DNA of 37,330 nt from Natronospiraceae bacterium (GCA_007133205.1 SLND01000154.1:1-37330), one strand, 5' to 3'; shown: positions 9,432-18,240, numbered from the stretch's first letter. The notes: generated by a model not told the origin, from the letters alone. Numbers and translations are program-made.

Positions 9432-9904
9432 CGGAGCGTTCAATGCTGCCACTCAAGCTCACAACCGCCCTCGTTGTTGCCGGGATTTTTCTGATCGGCC
9501 TGGCCGGCGTGGAGGCCGGCCAGGTGCAGCCAGTCGAAGATCCGGACGAACCACCGCAACAGCAACAGGACCGGTCGGCGGCCCCGGATCCGGATGAGCC
9601 GGACCTTCCGGAGATCGACAAGGACACCCTGGCCGACTTCGTCGAGGCCCACATTCAGGTTACGGAGGTGCGCGAGAAGTATGCCGGCAAACTGGAGGAA
9701 GCCGACGAGTACGAGCAGGTACAGGACCTGCAGGAACAATCCGAGACTAGTGCAAATGAAGCGATCGAGGATTCCGGCATGACGGTGGGCAGCTACGAGG
9801 CGGTCTTGGTGGCCATCAACGCAGACCCCGAGCTTAGGGACAAACTGAACCGCAAGCTCGAGGATGCCGGGGTAGCGCCCCATTCAGGCAGTGGCCTCCG
9901 GTAA
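9428..9904 (+). CDS. Secreted DUF4168-type protein, paralog C
   Basis: ATGA overlap with paralog B; core LADFVEAHIQVTEVREKYAGKL...AIEDSGMTVGSYEAVLVAINADPELRDKL. Confidence 0.8.
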   Translation: MTERSMLPLKLTTALVVAGIFLIGLAGVEAGQVQPVEDPDEPPQQQQDRSAAPDPDEPDLPEIDKDTLADFVEAHIQVTEVREKYAGKLEEADEYEQVQDLQEQSETSANEAIEDSGMTVGSYEAVLVAINADPELRDKLNRKLEDAGVAPHSGSGLR

Positions 9905-9929
9905 ACAATCGCCGGCATGAGTTCGTGGA

Positions 9930-9954
9930 AACCCCCGGGCCTGTCCCGGGGGTT
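9930..9954. terminator. Stem-loop after paralog C (10-bp perfect stem AACCCCCGGG/CCCGGGGGTT)
   Basis: Perfect inverted repeat with 5-nt loop, 25 nt after the stop codon; no T-tract, so function is uncertain. Confidence 0.45.
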
Positions 9955-10004
9955 GCCCGGTCCACCCCGCTCCGACCCTCGCTGCTGCCTGCCCCCCGCC
10001 GTAA

Positions 10005-10023
10005 CATGTTCCACATTGCAACA
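10005..10023. promoter_or_regulatory. Putative activator-binding dyad CATGT-TCCACATTGCA-ACA upstream of paralog D
   Basis: TGTT-N9-AACA dyad, 113 bp before the -24 GG. A second dyad, TGTC-N10-GACA, lies at 10061-10078. Confidence 0.5.
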
Positions 10024-10135
10024 TCGTACGAAGACTCTACGACAATTTTCTGGTTCGGCCTGTCACCGGGGCAAGACACCATTTTTTGTTTATGCTCAGT
10101 TACTTACACATTCCAGAAGGCTTGCAGGCAAATCC

Positions 10136-10151
10136 TGGCACGCAACCTGCA
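10136..10151 (+). promoter_or_regulatory. Putative sigma54 promoter TGGCACGCAACCTGCA
   Basis: Near-consensus -24 (TGGCACG) and -12 (TGCA) with correct GG-N10-GC spacing; 43 nt before the start of paralog D. Confidence 0.8.
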
Positions 10152-10193
10152 CCCTCTTCCCCCGCGTTTTTGCAACCTGTAAGGAGTAATCGC

Positions 10194-10628
10194 ATGAGCA
10201 TGAACAAGAGCATTCTCGCAACGCTGATCGCCGGTTTCGTGGCGGCCCCGCTGGCCGTGGCTCAGCAGCAGCCCCCGCAGGAACAGCAGGAGCAGCCGCC
10301 GCAGGAAGAAGCTCAGCCGATGCCTGAGCAGCAGGAAGCTCCTGACGTCAGCGATGCCCAGATCGATGCTTTCGTTGAAGCACATGTCAACGTGAACGAC
10401 GTTCGCGAGGAATACACCGAGCGTCTGCAGCAGGCCGAAGACCAGGAAGAAGCCCAGCAGCTGCAGCAGGAAGCCAACCAGGCCATGCAGGAAGCCATTG
10501 AAGACTCCGGCATGGACATCGAGGAGTACGAAGAAGTGGCCATGGCCGTGAACGCCGATCCCGAAGTCCGGGACGACGTGATGGAGCGCCTTGAAGAAGC
10601 CGGCGTGGACACCGGCGCGCCGCAATAA
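10194..10628 (+). CDS. Secreted DUF4168-type protein, paralog D
   Basis: RBS aaggag; signal peptide MSMNKSILATLIAGFVAAPLAVA; QQ/PP/EE-rich linker; core DAQIDAFVEAHVNVNDVREEYTERLQQAEDQEEAQQLQQEANQAM. Confidence 0.85.
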   Translation: MSMNKSILATLIAGFVAAPLAVAQQQPPQEQQEQPPQEEAQPMPEQQEAPDVSDAQIDAFVEAHVNVNDVREEYTERLQQAEDQEEAQQLQQEANQAMQEAIEDSGMDIEEYEEVAMAVNADPEVRDDVMERLEEAGVDTGAPQ

Positions 10629-10672
10629 GTGGTGAAGGCTGACGGGGCCTTCGGCCCCGACTCCTCAATGAG

Positions 10673-10700
10673 TGCCCCGCCCCCGGCGGGGCATTTTTTT
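10673..10700 (+). terminator. Rho-independent terminator after paralog D
   Basis: tGCCCCGCCcccGGCGGGGCATTTTTTT; preceded by another hairpin CGGGGCC-TTC-GGCCCCG at 10643-10659. Confidence 0.85.
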
Positions 10701-10779
10701 GTCTCAAAGTTTCGGGCGCTGCACTAACGTAGACTCTGGATCCTGTGCCCATGCACAATTTCACTGTGAGTTCGGGAAA

Positions 10780-10798
10780 CATGTTTCAGACCAAGACA
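10780..10798. promoter_or_regulatory. Putative activator-binding dyad CATGT-TTCAGACCAAG-ACA upstream of paralog E
   Basis: TGTT-N9-GACA, embedded in palindrome GAAACATGTTTC (10776-10787); 132 bp before the -24 GG. Confidence 0.5.
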
Positions 10799-10929
10799 AG
10801 ACACCCCGTCCTCACGTACCGAACCCCGGACCTTCCCTTTTGCTGACGGCACCCGACTGATTCCCAACAACCCGGCAAGATCAGGCACTTGGAATCCTCG
10901 CCGGAGGATTGTCCTTCCTGCGCAAAAGT

Positions 10930-10945
10930 TGGCATGTCCTATGCA
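10930..10945 (+). promoter_or_regulatory. Putative sigma54 promoter TGGCATGTCCTATGCA
   Basis: GG-N10-GC spacing; same form as the other three; 70 nt before the start of paralog E. Confidence 0.7.
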
Positions 10946-11014
10946 TTTCGTACGTAGCGTCACCGATTGGCGCCCGAAGGATTTCAGGCGAACGCAATGC
11001 AAGGAGGTCAAGCC

Positions 11015-11467
11015 ATGAAGACAGGCAAGATCCTTATTGCAAGCGCAGCAGCCGCATTTCTGATCAGCCCGCTGGCATTGGCCCAGCAGCAACAGCCGCC
11101 ACAGCAGCAGCCTCCGCAGGAACAGGAGCAACCGCCGCAACAGGAGGCCCAGCCGATGCCTCAGGAAGAGGAAATTCCGGATGTCTCCGAATCCCAGATT
11201 GATGCCTTCGTGGATGCCCACGTGGCCGTCAATGATGTCCGAGAGGAGTATACCGAATGGCTGCAGGCGGCAGAGGATCAGGAAGAAGCCCAGCAGTTGC
11301 AGCAGGAAGCCAATGAGGCCATGACCTCGGCAATCGAGGACAGCGGCATGGACGTGGAGGAATACGAGGAAGTCGCCATGGCCGTGAATGCCGACCCGGA
11401 AGTCCGGGATGAGGTCATGCAGCGCCTGGACGAAGAAGGCGTTGATACCGGGGCCCAGCCCCGGTAA
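11015..11467 (+). CDS. Secreted DUF4168-type protein, paralog E
   Basis: RBS aaggaggt; signal peptide ending LALA; QQQQPPQQQPPQEQEQPPQQ linker; core closely resembling D and F. Confidence 0.85.
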   Translation: MKTGKILIASAAAAFLISPLALAQQQQPPQQQPPQEQEQPPQQEAQPMPQEEEIPDVSESQIDAFVDAHVAVNDVREEYTEWLQAAEDQEEAQQLQQEANEAMTSAIEDSGMDVEEYEEVAMAVNADPEVRDEVMQRLDEEGVDTGAQPR

Positions 11468-11534
11468 ACACGGACGCCGGCTGGCGGCCGGACCCAAGCG
11501 GGACTGGTCCGTCAGCCGCCCTTTACCAACATGC

Positions 11535-11589
11535 CCGGAATGTAGCCCGTTCCTCCCCTTCCCTCCCCTCCCTGGCGGGCTCATTCCGG
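11535..11589. repeat. Imperfect inverted repeat (15/14 nt arms, one bulged base) with 26-nt pyrimidine-rich loop
   Basis: CCGGAATGTAGCCCG ... CGGGCTCATTCCGG between paralogs E and F. Confidence 0.6.
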
Positions 11590-11591
11590 AG

Positions 11592-11610
11592 CATGTTTTA
11601 TTTTGTTACA
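11592..11610. promoter_or_regulatory. Putative activator-binding dyad CATGT-TTTATTTTGTT-ACA upstream of paralog F
   Basis: CATGT-N11-ACA; 113 bp before the -24 GG, the same distance as at paralog D. Confidence 0.45.
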
Positions 11611-11722
11611 CCCAATTCCATCGGTTGAGGCCCATTGCCAGGCCCCACCATCCTCCCCATTTTCCTCTTTTTCATATAAGAATCAATAAGCTACATTGTT
11701 TTTCCTGAGAAAGGCCTGGATA

Positions 11723-11738
11723 TGGCATGCAATCTGCT
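11723..11738 (+). promoter_or_regulatory. Putative sigma54 promoter TGGCATGCAATCTGCT
   Basis: GG-N10-GC spacing; same form as the other three; 48 nt before the start of paralog F. Confidence 0.7.
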
Positions 11739-11785
11739 TATACTTTGGTGCTGATTGTATATCCATTACTCGAGAGGACAGGAAA

Positions 11786-12196
11786 ATGAACAAACGGACC
11801 TATCTCGTGGCCGCCCTGGCCGGCGCCTTTCTGCTGAGCCCCCTGGCCATTGCCCAGGAACAGCAGCCCCAGCAGGAAGCCCAGCCGATGCCGGAACAGC
11901 AGGAAGTTCCGGATGTGACTGACGAGCAGATCGATGCTTTCGTGCAGGCCCATATCAACCTGGACGAAGTTCGTCAGGAGTTTACCCAGCGCCTGCAGCA
12001 GGCCGAGGATCAGGAAGAGGCCCAGCAGCTCCAGCAGGAAGCCAACGAAGCCATGTTCGCGGCGATCGAGGATGCCGGCATGGAAGTCGAAGAATACGAG
12101 GAAGTCGCGATTGCGGTGAATGCCGACCCGGAGGTCCGGGAACAGGTCACCAGCCGCCTGGAAGATGAGGGCTTCGACACCGGCGCCGCCCGGTAA
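11786..12196 (+). CDS. Secreted DUF4168-type protein, paralog F
   Basis: Signal peptide MNKRTYLVAALAGAFLLSPLAIA; core DEQIDAFVQAHINLDEVRQEFTQRLQQAEDQEEAQQLQQEANEAM. Confidence 0.85.
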   Translation: MNKRTYLVAALAGAFLLSPLAIAQEQQPQQEAQPMPEQQEVPDVTDEQIDAFVQAHINLDEVRQEFTQRLQQAEDQEEAQQLQQEANEAMFAAIEDAGMEVEEYEEVAIAVNADPEVREQVTSRLEDEGFDTGAAR

Positions 12197-12245
12197 AGCC
12201 TGCTGCGGCTTGTCCGGACGTTCTCCGGATTGCCCAGAGAGAAGG

Positions 12246-12275
12246 AAAACCCCGCACATGCGGGGTTTTCTTTTT
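12246..12275 (+). terminator. Rho-independent terminator after paralog F
   Basis: AAAACCCCGCAcaTGCGGGGTTTTCTTTTT. Confidence 0.9.
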
Positions 12276-12374
12276 CCCACGCTGGTTCCGTGAAATACCA
12301 GGAGCTGAAAAAGCGCCGGCAGGAACAAGCTCGAATCCCTTGCACCCCATTGTCCGGTCCCTGAAGCTATTGCC

Positions 12375-13025
12375 ATGACACCGATGGAACAGTCCCTCAT
12401 CGATGCCATCCAGAATGGCGACGCGCAGACTGTGACGGATCTCCTCGCCACCACCCCCGGACTTGCCGATACCCGCACACAGGGTGGCGTCAGTGCTCTG
12501 CTCCTGGCCATCTATGGCGGACGCCGATCGATCGCCCGCCAGATTGCCGAAAACCGGGAAGGCCTGGATATATTCGAGGCGGCCGCCCTCGGTCATCGAT
12601 CTCACCTGGAAAGAAGCCTTGAACTGGACCCGGAAGGCGCTGAACACTACAGCGCCGATGGACTGACCCCGCTGCATCTCGCAGCCCGCTTCAACCAGCC
12701 GGAGGCCTGCCAGTTGCTGCTGGATCGTGGCGCTGATCCGGACCGGATCAGCGACAACCCGCTGGGCTTTCGTCCACTCCACGCTGCTGTCGCCGGACAC
12801 AGCCTGGAAGCGGCAGAACTGCTTCTTGACGCCGGCGCCACCCCGGATGCACGTCAGGGAGATGGCCTAACTTCCCTGATGGCGGCTGCAGCCACGGGCC
12901 AGATTGAAGTGGTGGAATTGCTGCTGGATCACGGTGCAGACCCGGACCTGAGGAGCAAGGAAGGACTCACCGCCCGTGACCTGGCCCGCACCCAATCTTT
13001 CGAGGATATCGAAAGCCTGCTCTGA
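12375..13025 (+). CDS. Ankyrin-repeat protein
   Basis: Repeats DGLTPLHLAARFNQPEACQLLLDRGADPD, FRPLHAAVAGHSLEAAELLLDAGATPD, DGLTSLMAAAATGQIEVVELLLDHGADPD. Confidence 0.85.
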   Translation: MTPMEQSLIDAIQNGDAQTVTDLLATTPGLADTRTQGGVSALLLAIYGGRRSIARQIAENREGLDIFEAAALGHRSHLERSLELDPEGAEHYSADGLTPLHLAARFNQPEACQLLLDRGADPDRISDNPLGFRPLHAAVAGHSLEAAELLLDAGATPDARQGDGLTSLMAAAATGQIEVVELLLDHGADPDLRSKEGLTARDLARTQSFEDIESLL

Positions 13026-13075
13026 TCCTCAGTCTCAGGCAGAGAAATGCGCTCAGCTCACGAGCTGCTTGCCGG

Positions 13076-16000
13076 TCAACTGCCGACCAGGCGGAACCGG
13101 CGGCGCAACAAGGCCGGCACCTGATCCGCGGGTACCGGATGGCTTGCGAGAAAGCCCTGAAATTCCTTGCAGCCACGAGCCTTGAGGAATTCAAGTTGTT
13201 CCAGGGTTTCCACGCCCTCCGCCAAAACGTCCAGGTTCAGATTGCGCCCCATGTCAATCACTGCCCCGGTAATAGCTTCGTCATCCGAATCACCCGGGAT
13301 ATCCTCGATGAAGGACTTGTCGATTTTCAGTTTGCGAATGGGGAAGCGCTTGAGATAATTCAGGCTTGAATATCCCGTCCCGAAATCATCAACACTCAGG
13401 CCCACGCCAATACGACTCAGGTCACTGAGCATTCGCACACTTTCCTCCACTTCCTCCATGACCGTGCTTTCGGTCAGTTCCAGCTCCAGAAGTTCCGGAG
13501 CCAGCCCCGTGTGCGCCAGGACCTTCTGGATTACGCCCACAATATTGCGTCGACGAAACTGAATCGCGGAAAGATTGACCGTAACCCGCGTATCCGCAAA
13601 TCCCTGATCCTGCCAGAGACAGGCCTGCCGGCAGGCCTCGGACAAGACCCACTCGCCAATTTCCATGATCATGCCGGTCTGCTCGGCCACCGGAATGAAC
13701 ACCGAGGGAGAAACCAGACGCCCGTTATGGTTCCACCGGACCAGGGCCTCAAGGCCGACAATGTCCCCACTCTCGATGTCCACCTGTGGCTGATAATGGA
13801 GTACGAAGCGGTTATCCTGAATCGCACGCCGTAACTGGTTTTCCAGGGAAAGACGCTCCCACGCGGCTACGCTGAGATCATGGGTAAAGAACTGAAAATT
13901 GTGACGGCCGCGTTCCTTGGCCTGGTACATTGCGGCGTCGGCATTACGCACCAATTCCTCAATTCCGGAAGCATCCCCGGGGTACAGACTGATACCGATA
14001 CTTGGTGTCACCCGCAGCTCATGGTGGCCTACCACATAGGGCGCACTCAACCGGTCAATCAGTTTGCGTGCGACGGTGGCTGCCTCATTGGCCGAATTCA
14101 GGTCGGGAAGCATGATGAGGAATTCATCACCCCCCTGACGACTCACCGTATCCTGGCCCCGGATACTCGCCTGCAGCCTCCTCCCGACCTGCTCCAATAG
14201 CTGATCCCCGACGGCGTGCCCCAGCGAATCATTGACATTCTTGAATCGGTCCAGGTCGAGAAAAAGCACTGCCAGGTGATTGCCGTCGCGCTTTGCCCGG
14301 GCCATTTCCTGTTCCATTCGGTCCCGCAACAGGGTGCGATTGGGCAAACCGGTCAACAGATCGTAGTGCGCCAGGTAATGTATCTGTCGTTCCGCGTCCT
14401 TGCGCTCGGTGATATCGGTGATCACACCGTCACAATAGAGCATGTTTCCTTCTGCATCATGAATGGCTACGGCATTGTTCATCCCAACAAAACGGGAGCC
14501 ATCCCGGCGAACGAATTCGACCTCTTCCCCACGGTACCCGTTGTGATGCAGAAGCTTGTGCTGGAGCTCATCCCGCCGTTCCGCCGAGACATAAAGTATG
14601 GGCGCACGTACCTGCTTCATTTCCTCCGGGCTGTCATACCCGAACATTTCCGCCAGAGCCTGATTGACATAGACCAGTTGGCCTTCCGGCGTACTCCGAT
14701 AGATCCCATCGGTGATATTGCTGGTAATCGAGGACAGGAGCTGGCGGTTCTCCTCCAGGGCGCGGACGGTATGCTGTCGCTGCAACGCATTACCGAAGCT
14801 GGCGGCCGCCGCCAGCAGGGTTGCCAACTGGCTTTCCGTCCAGTATCGCTCGTGGCGACAGTCGTCGAATCCGATCATGCCTTCGAACACGCCGTCCCGA
14901 ATCATCGGCACCAGCAGTAGTGCCTTGATGGCCTGACGCTCCATGATGCTTCTAGCCGGCTGTGGCAGTTCTCGTGTCAGCACTCGCAGGGACTGTCCGC
15001 GTTTCAGGGTCTCGTACCAGTAGTCAGGCAGCTTGTGCCAGTGGAGATCATGCATTTCCGGGTTGCCAATCTGCGCCGTCACACCTTCGCGCACCCACTC
15101 GTAGAGCATGCTCTGAGCCGGCAGTCCATCCTCGGAATGAGGATGGACCTCAAAGATATAGGCACGATCCGCATCCGCCGCCTCTCCAATAATCTTCAGG
15201 GACTGGTTCACTGCGGCATCAAAATCCGGATTCCGGATCAGTTCGGTCAGGGATCCGGCAATGGCTTCCAGCAGTACTTCCCGTTGCGCCAGTGCCTCCG
15301 TGCCCTCCTTTCGTTCGGTGATGTCCTGTATGAATCCCATGAAATAGAGCGGTTCATCGCTGCTGTCACGAACCAGCGCCAGACTCACATCCACCCACAG
15401 GATTTCGTTATCAGGATCCAGGAGCCGAACCTCCCGGGTCGTCGAGACCTCCCTTCGGTCCAGCAGGGATTGCGAATCCACCAGCATGCCTCGCTGATCG
15501 TCCGGATGGACCACATCCAGTGCCGGCTGCCGGAGCAAGGCTTCCCTGTCTCTGCCCAGCAATTCGCACAGACGTGGCGTCACTTTCTGCCAATGCCCGG
15601 CCAGATCCAGATGCACCACCATGACCAGGGAAAGCTCCTCGGTACGTCGCCGACGTTCCTCGCTTTCCCGCAGGGCCTGGGTCATGCGGTCGGCTATCTG
15701 AACCGCCCGCGCACGGGTACGGTAACCGGACCAGAGGAGCCCGGTGAGCAACAGGCTGACCAGTACACCGCCCCAGAGAATCATGGCGGGAACCGGACCA
15801 GGCTGGAATTCCTGGCTCAATTCGACTTGCCATGTCCGGTCTGCCACCTGCACCGTGTCGCTGATATCCAGGCCATTACCGTTGTCCGGAGCGCCATCCG
15901 ATTCCATCAGGATCTCCGGCGCATCTTCCGTCAAGTCCACCACTCGAACATGATAGGCGCTTGCGCTATCTCCGATATCACCGAGCAGGGAACGGGCAGG

Positions 16001-16717
16001 CAGGGCCAGTCCCAGCCAGCCCTGGGCGAAATCGAGTGCGTAGGGAGATTCCAGGGGCATGGCGAATACCAGCCCCGGGACCGGCTCCGAGTCCTCATCG
16101 TCGCCCTCTGAGGGTGCCAGTTCCAGCAAACCCGAGACGGCAGCCGTACCGGTTTCGGTGGCAGCCAACAGGGCCGCCTCTGGAGCTTCCGAACTACAGA
16201 CATCGAATCCGTCCGCCACGCGGGGATCGGGATCCGCGAGGAAGGTCAGAACGCAGTAAACTGCGGCACCGGTACCCGGCTGAACGGTAAAGTCCGCCCC
16301 ACCTTGTTCACGCATGAATGCCTGGAACCCGGGCACCTGCTCCGGTTCCAGGCGGGTAATGTAGGCAAGTGCTTCGACCTCGGGGTAGTTCTCGCGCAGG
16401 TCGAGTTCCCCGATGAAACGGTTCCAGTGATCGGCACCCGGATTTTCAAGGAGTGTAAACGCGGCTGCACCGGCATGAAGCATGGAAAGATAGCGGGTAG
16501 TCTGATCACTGAGATCAGCGCTCAAACGGGACATTTCACCAATCAGTTCCCGTTCCTGCGCAGTGCGCTCGGCGCTCAGACTGAAGTTCCAGGCACCCAG
16601 GGTGACCGCGAGCAGGGTGGCCAGCAGTGCAATGAGGCCCATTCCGGCCAGTGAGTTCCCGGATCTGCGTGCCCTGGAAACCTGCGACCGGGGCTGATTG
16701 CCACTCTCTTCAGACAA
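13076..16717 (-). CDS. Membrane CHASE-PAS-GAF-PAS-GGDEF-EAL c-di-GMP turnover protein
   Basis: 1213 aa; CHASE-like periplasmic N-terminus between TM segments, intact GGDEF (RQGGDEFLIML), EAL (VGLEALVRW) and DDFGTGYSSL. Confidence 0.9.
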   Translation of the reverse strand: MSEESGNQPRSQVSRARRSGNSLAGMGLIALLATLLAVTLGAWNFSLSAERTAQERELIGEMSRLSADLSDQTTRYLSMLHAGAAAFTLLENPGADHWNRFIGELDLRENYPEVEALAYITRLEPEQVPGFQAFMREQGGADFTVQPGTGAAVYCVLTFLADPDPRVADGFDVCSSEAPEAALLAATETGTAAVSGLLELAPSEGDDEDSEPVPGLVFAMPLESPYALDFAQGWLGLALPARSLLGDIGDSASAYHVRVVDLTEDAPEILMESDGAPDNGNGLDISDTVQVADRTWQVELSQEFQPGPVPAMILWGGVLVSLLLTGLLWSGYRTRARAVQIADRMTQALRESEERRRRTEELSLVMVVHLDLAGHWQKVTPRLCELLGRDREALLRQPALDVVHPDDQRGMLVDSQSLLDRREVSTTREVRLLDPDNEILWVDVSLALVRDSSDEPLYFMGFIQDITERKEGTEALAQREVLLEAIAGSLTELIRNPDFDAAVNQSLKIIGEAADADRAYIFEVHPHSEDGLPAQSMLYEWVREGVTAQIGNPEMHDLHWHKLPDYWYETLKRGQSLRVLTRELPQPARSIMERQAIKALLLVPMIRDGVFEGMIGFDDCRHERYWTESQLATLLAAAASFGNALQRQHTVRALEENRQLLSSITSNITDGIYRSTPEGQLVYVNQALAEMFGYDSPEEMKQVRAPILYVSAERRDELQHKLLHHNGYRGEEVEFVRRDGSRFVGMNNAVAIHDAEGNMLYCDGVITDITERKDAERQIHYLAHYDLLTGLPNRTLLRDRMEQEMARAKRDGNHLAVLFLDLDRFKNVNDSLGHAVGDQLLEQVGRRLQASIRGQDTVSRQGGDEFLIMLPDLNSANEAATVARKLIDRLSAPYVVGHHELRVTPSIGISLYPGDASGIEELVRNADAAMYQAKERGRHNFQFFTHDLSVAAWERLSLENQLRRAIQDNRFVLHYQPQVDIESGDIVGLEALVRWNHNGRLVSPSVFIPVAEQTGMIMEIGEWVLSEACRQACLWQDQGFADTRVTVNLSAIQFRRRNIVGVIQKVLAHTGLAPELLELELTESTVMEEVEESVRMLSDLSRIGVGLSVDDFGTGYSSLNYLKRFPIRKLKIDKSFIEDIPGDSDDEAITGAVIDMGRNLNLDVLAEGVETLEQLEFLKARGCKEFQGFLASHPVPADQVPALLRRRFRLVGS

Positions 16718-16869
16718 CTCGGGGCTCCTGCCGCGCGCACTCCCTGTCGCTCTTCGTGGCCAGCCTCCAGCCAGCGATACATGACATAACAGATGAAGTC
16801 TATCAGAGGCCTCTCCGGACGTCCCCCGGGAACGGTCAAACTGCCCGGATCAGTCAGCGACGGCTTGCT

Positions 16870-18240
16870 TCAACACTCGGGGACGTTGACCGCAAGGCCG
16901 CCCTGGGAGGTTTCCTTGTAGATCGTACGCATATCCTCGCCGGTCTGGCGCATGGTGCGGATCACCTGATCGAGCGAGACCTTGTGTTGTCCATCACCCC
17001 GAATCGCCATGCGCGATGCATTGATCGCCTTGAGCGCCCCCATGGCGTTGCGCTCAATGCAGGGAATCTGGACCAGTCCGGCAACCGGGTCGCAGGTCAG
17101 TCCGAGATTGTGCTCCATGCCGATCTCCGCGGCATTCTCGACCTGCGCAGGACTCCCGCCCAGCGCTTCGGTCAACCCCCCCGCGGCCATGGAACAGGCG
17201 GTTCCCACTTCCCCCTGACAGCCCATTTCGGCACCGGAGATGCCGGCGTTCTTCTTGTAGAGGATGCCAATGGCCCCGGCCGTCAGCAGGAAACGGACGA
17301 CACCCTCTTCCGAGGCATCCTCGATGAATCGATGATAATAATGGAGTACTGCCGGGATGATGCCGGCCGCGCCATTGGTTGGTGCCGTCACCACACGACT
17401 GCCTGCCGCGTTCTCTTCGTTGACGGCCATGGCATAGACATTGACCCAGTCCAGGAGGTCCAGGTGGCCGGCCTTGTCCTGGGCATTCAGTTCCCGGTAC
17501 AAGCGTGGCGCCCGACGCCGGACTTCCAGTCCGCCGGGGAGCTTCCCATCCTGGCGCGTGCCCCGCTGTACACATTCCTGCATTACGGACCAGATACGCA
17601 GCAATTCACGGCGGATTTCATCTTCATCCCGCCAGGTCCTTTCGTTCTCCAGCATGAGCTGCCAGACTGCAAGCCCATGCTGTTCACATTGCGCCATCAG
17701 GTCCGCAGCGGTATCAAAGGGGTGCGGAATACGAGCGTCTTCCTCCTGCTCTTCCTGATCGGCATCTTCCTGGTCCCGCACGATGAAACCACCGCCGATG
17801 GAGTAATAGATATCATCGTGAAGCAGTTTGCCCTTGGCACCTCGGGCCACCAGACCCATGCCGTTGGAATGACGGGGCAGGCGATCTTCCTTGAGGAATT
17901 CGATATGGGTCTCGGCATCAAAGTCGATTTCATGATGCCCGAGCACCGACAGGCGTTTTTCCTGACCTACCGCGGCAAGCAGGTTCTCGATCTGCTCCGG
18001 GTCCACCCCCTGCGGTGTCTCGCCGAGCAGTCCCAGAATCACGGCCTTGTCGGTGCCATGACCCACGCCCGTCAGTGCCAATGAGCCGTAGAGCTTGACC
18101 ACGATCTCCGCGGTATCTTCCAGCAGGCCACGGTCCTTCAGCTCCTCGCAAAAGGCGAGTGCCGCCCGCATCGGCCCCACGGTATGGGAACTCGAGGGAC
18201 CAATGCCAATGCGGAACATGTCGAATACGCTTACCGCCAT
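16870..18240 (-). CDS. sdaA: L-serine ammonia-lyase, iron-sulfur type
   Basis: [22 protein letters not shown]-terminus; [38 protein letters not shown]. Confidence 0.95.
   Translation of the reverse strand: MAVSVFDMFRIGIGPSSSHTVGPMRAALAFCEELKDRGLLEDTAEIVVKLYGSLALTGVGHGTDKAVILGLLGETPQGVDPEQIENLLAAVGQEKRLSVLGHHEIDFDAETHIEFLKEDRLPRHSNGMGLVARGAKGKLLHDDIYYSIGGGFIVRDQEDADQEEQEEDARIPHPFDTAADLMAQCEQHGLAVWQLMLENERTWRDEDEIRRELLRIWSVMQECVQRGTRQDGKLPGGLEVRRRAPRLYRELNAQDKAGHLDLLDWVNVYAMAVNEENAAGSRVVTAPTNGAAGIIPAVLHYYHRFIEDASEEGVVRFLLTAGAIGILYKKNAGISGAEMGCQGEVGTACSMAAGGLTEALGGSPAQVENAAEIGMEHNLGLTCDPVAGLVQIPCIERNAMGALKAINASRMAIRGDGQHKVSLDQVIRTMRQTGEDMRTIYKETSQGGLAVNVPEC

Noticed and set aside
8510-12196. 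Array considered as a CRISPR-like or simple tandem repeat
   Set aside because: The repeat unit is a full coding gene with diverged intergenic DNA; no short spaced repeats.
10104-12511. Minus-strand ORFs opposite paralogs D, E and F (e.g. 10724-11584, 11738-12511)
   Set aside because: Hydrophobic L/F/G-rich translations are the expected antisense of the Q/E-rich paralogs; repeated only because the sense genes are repeated.
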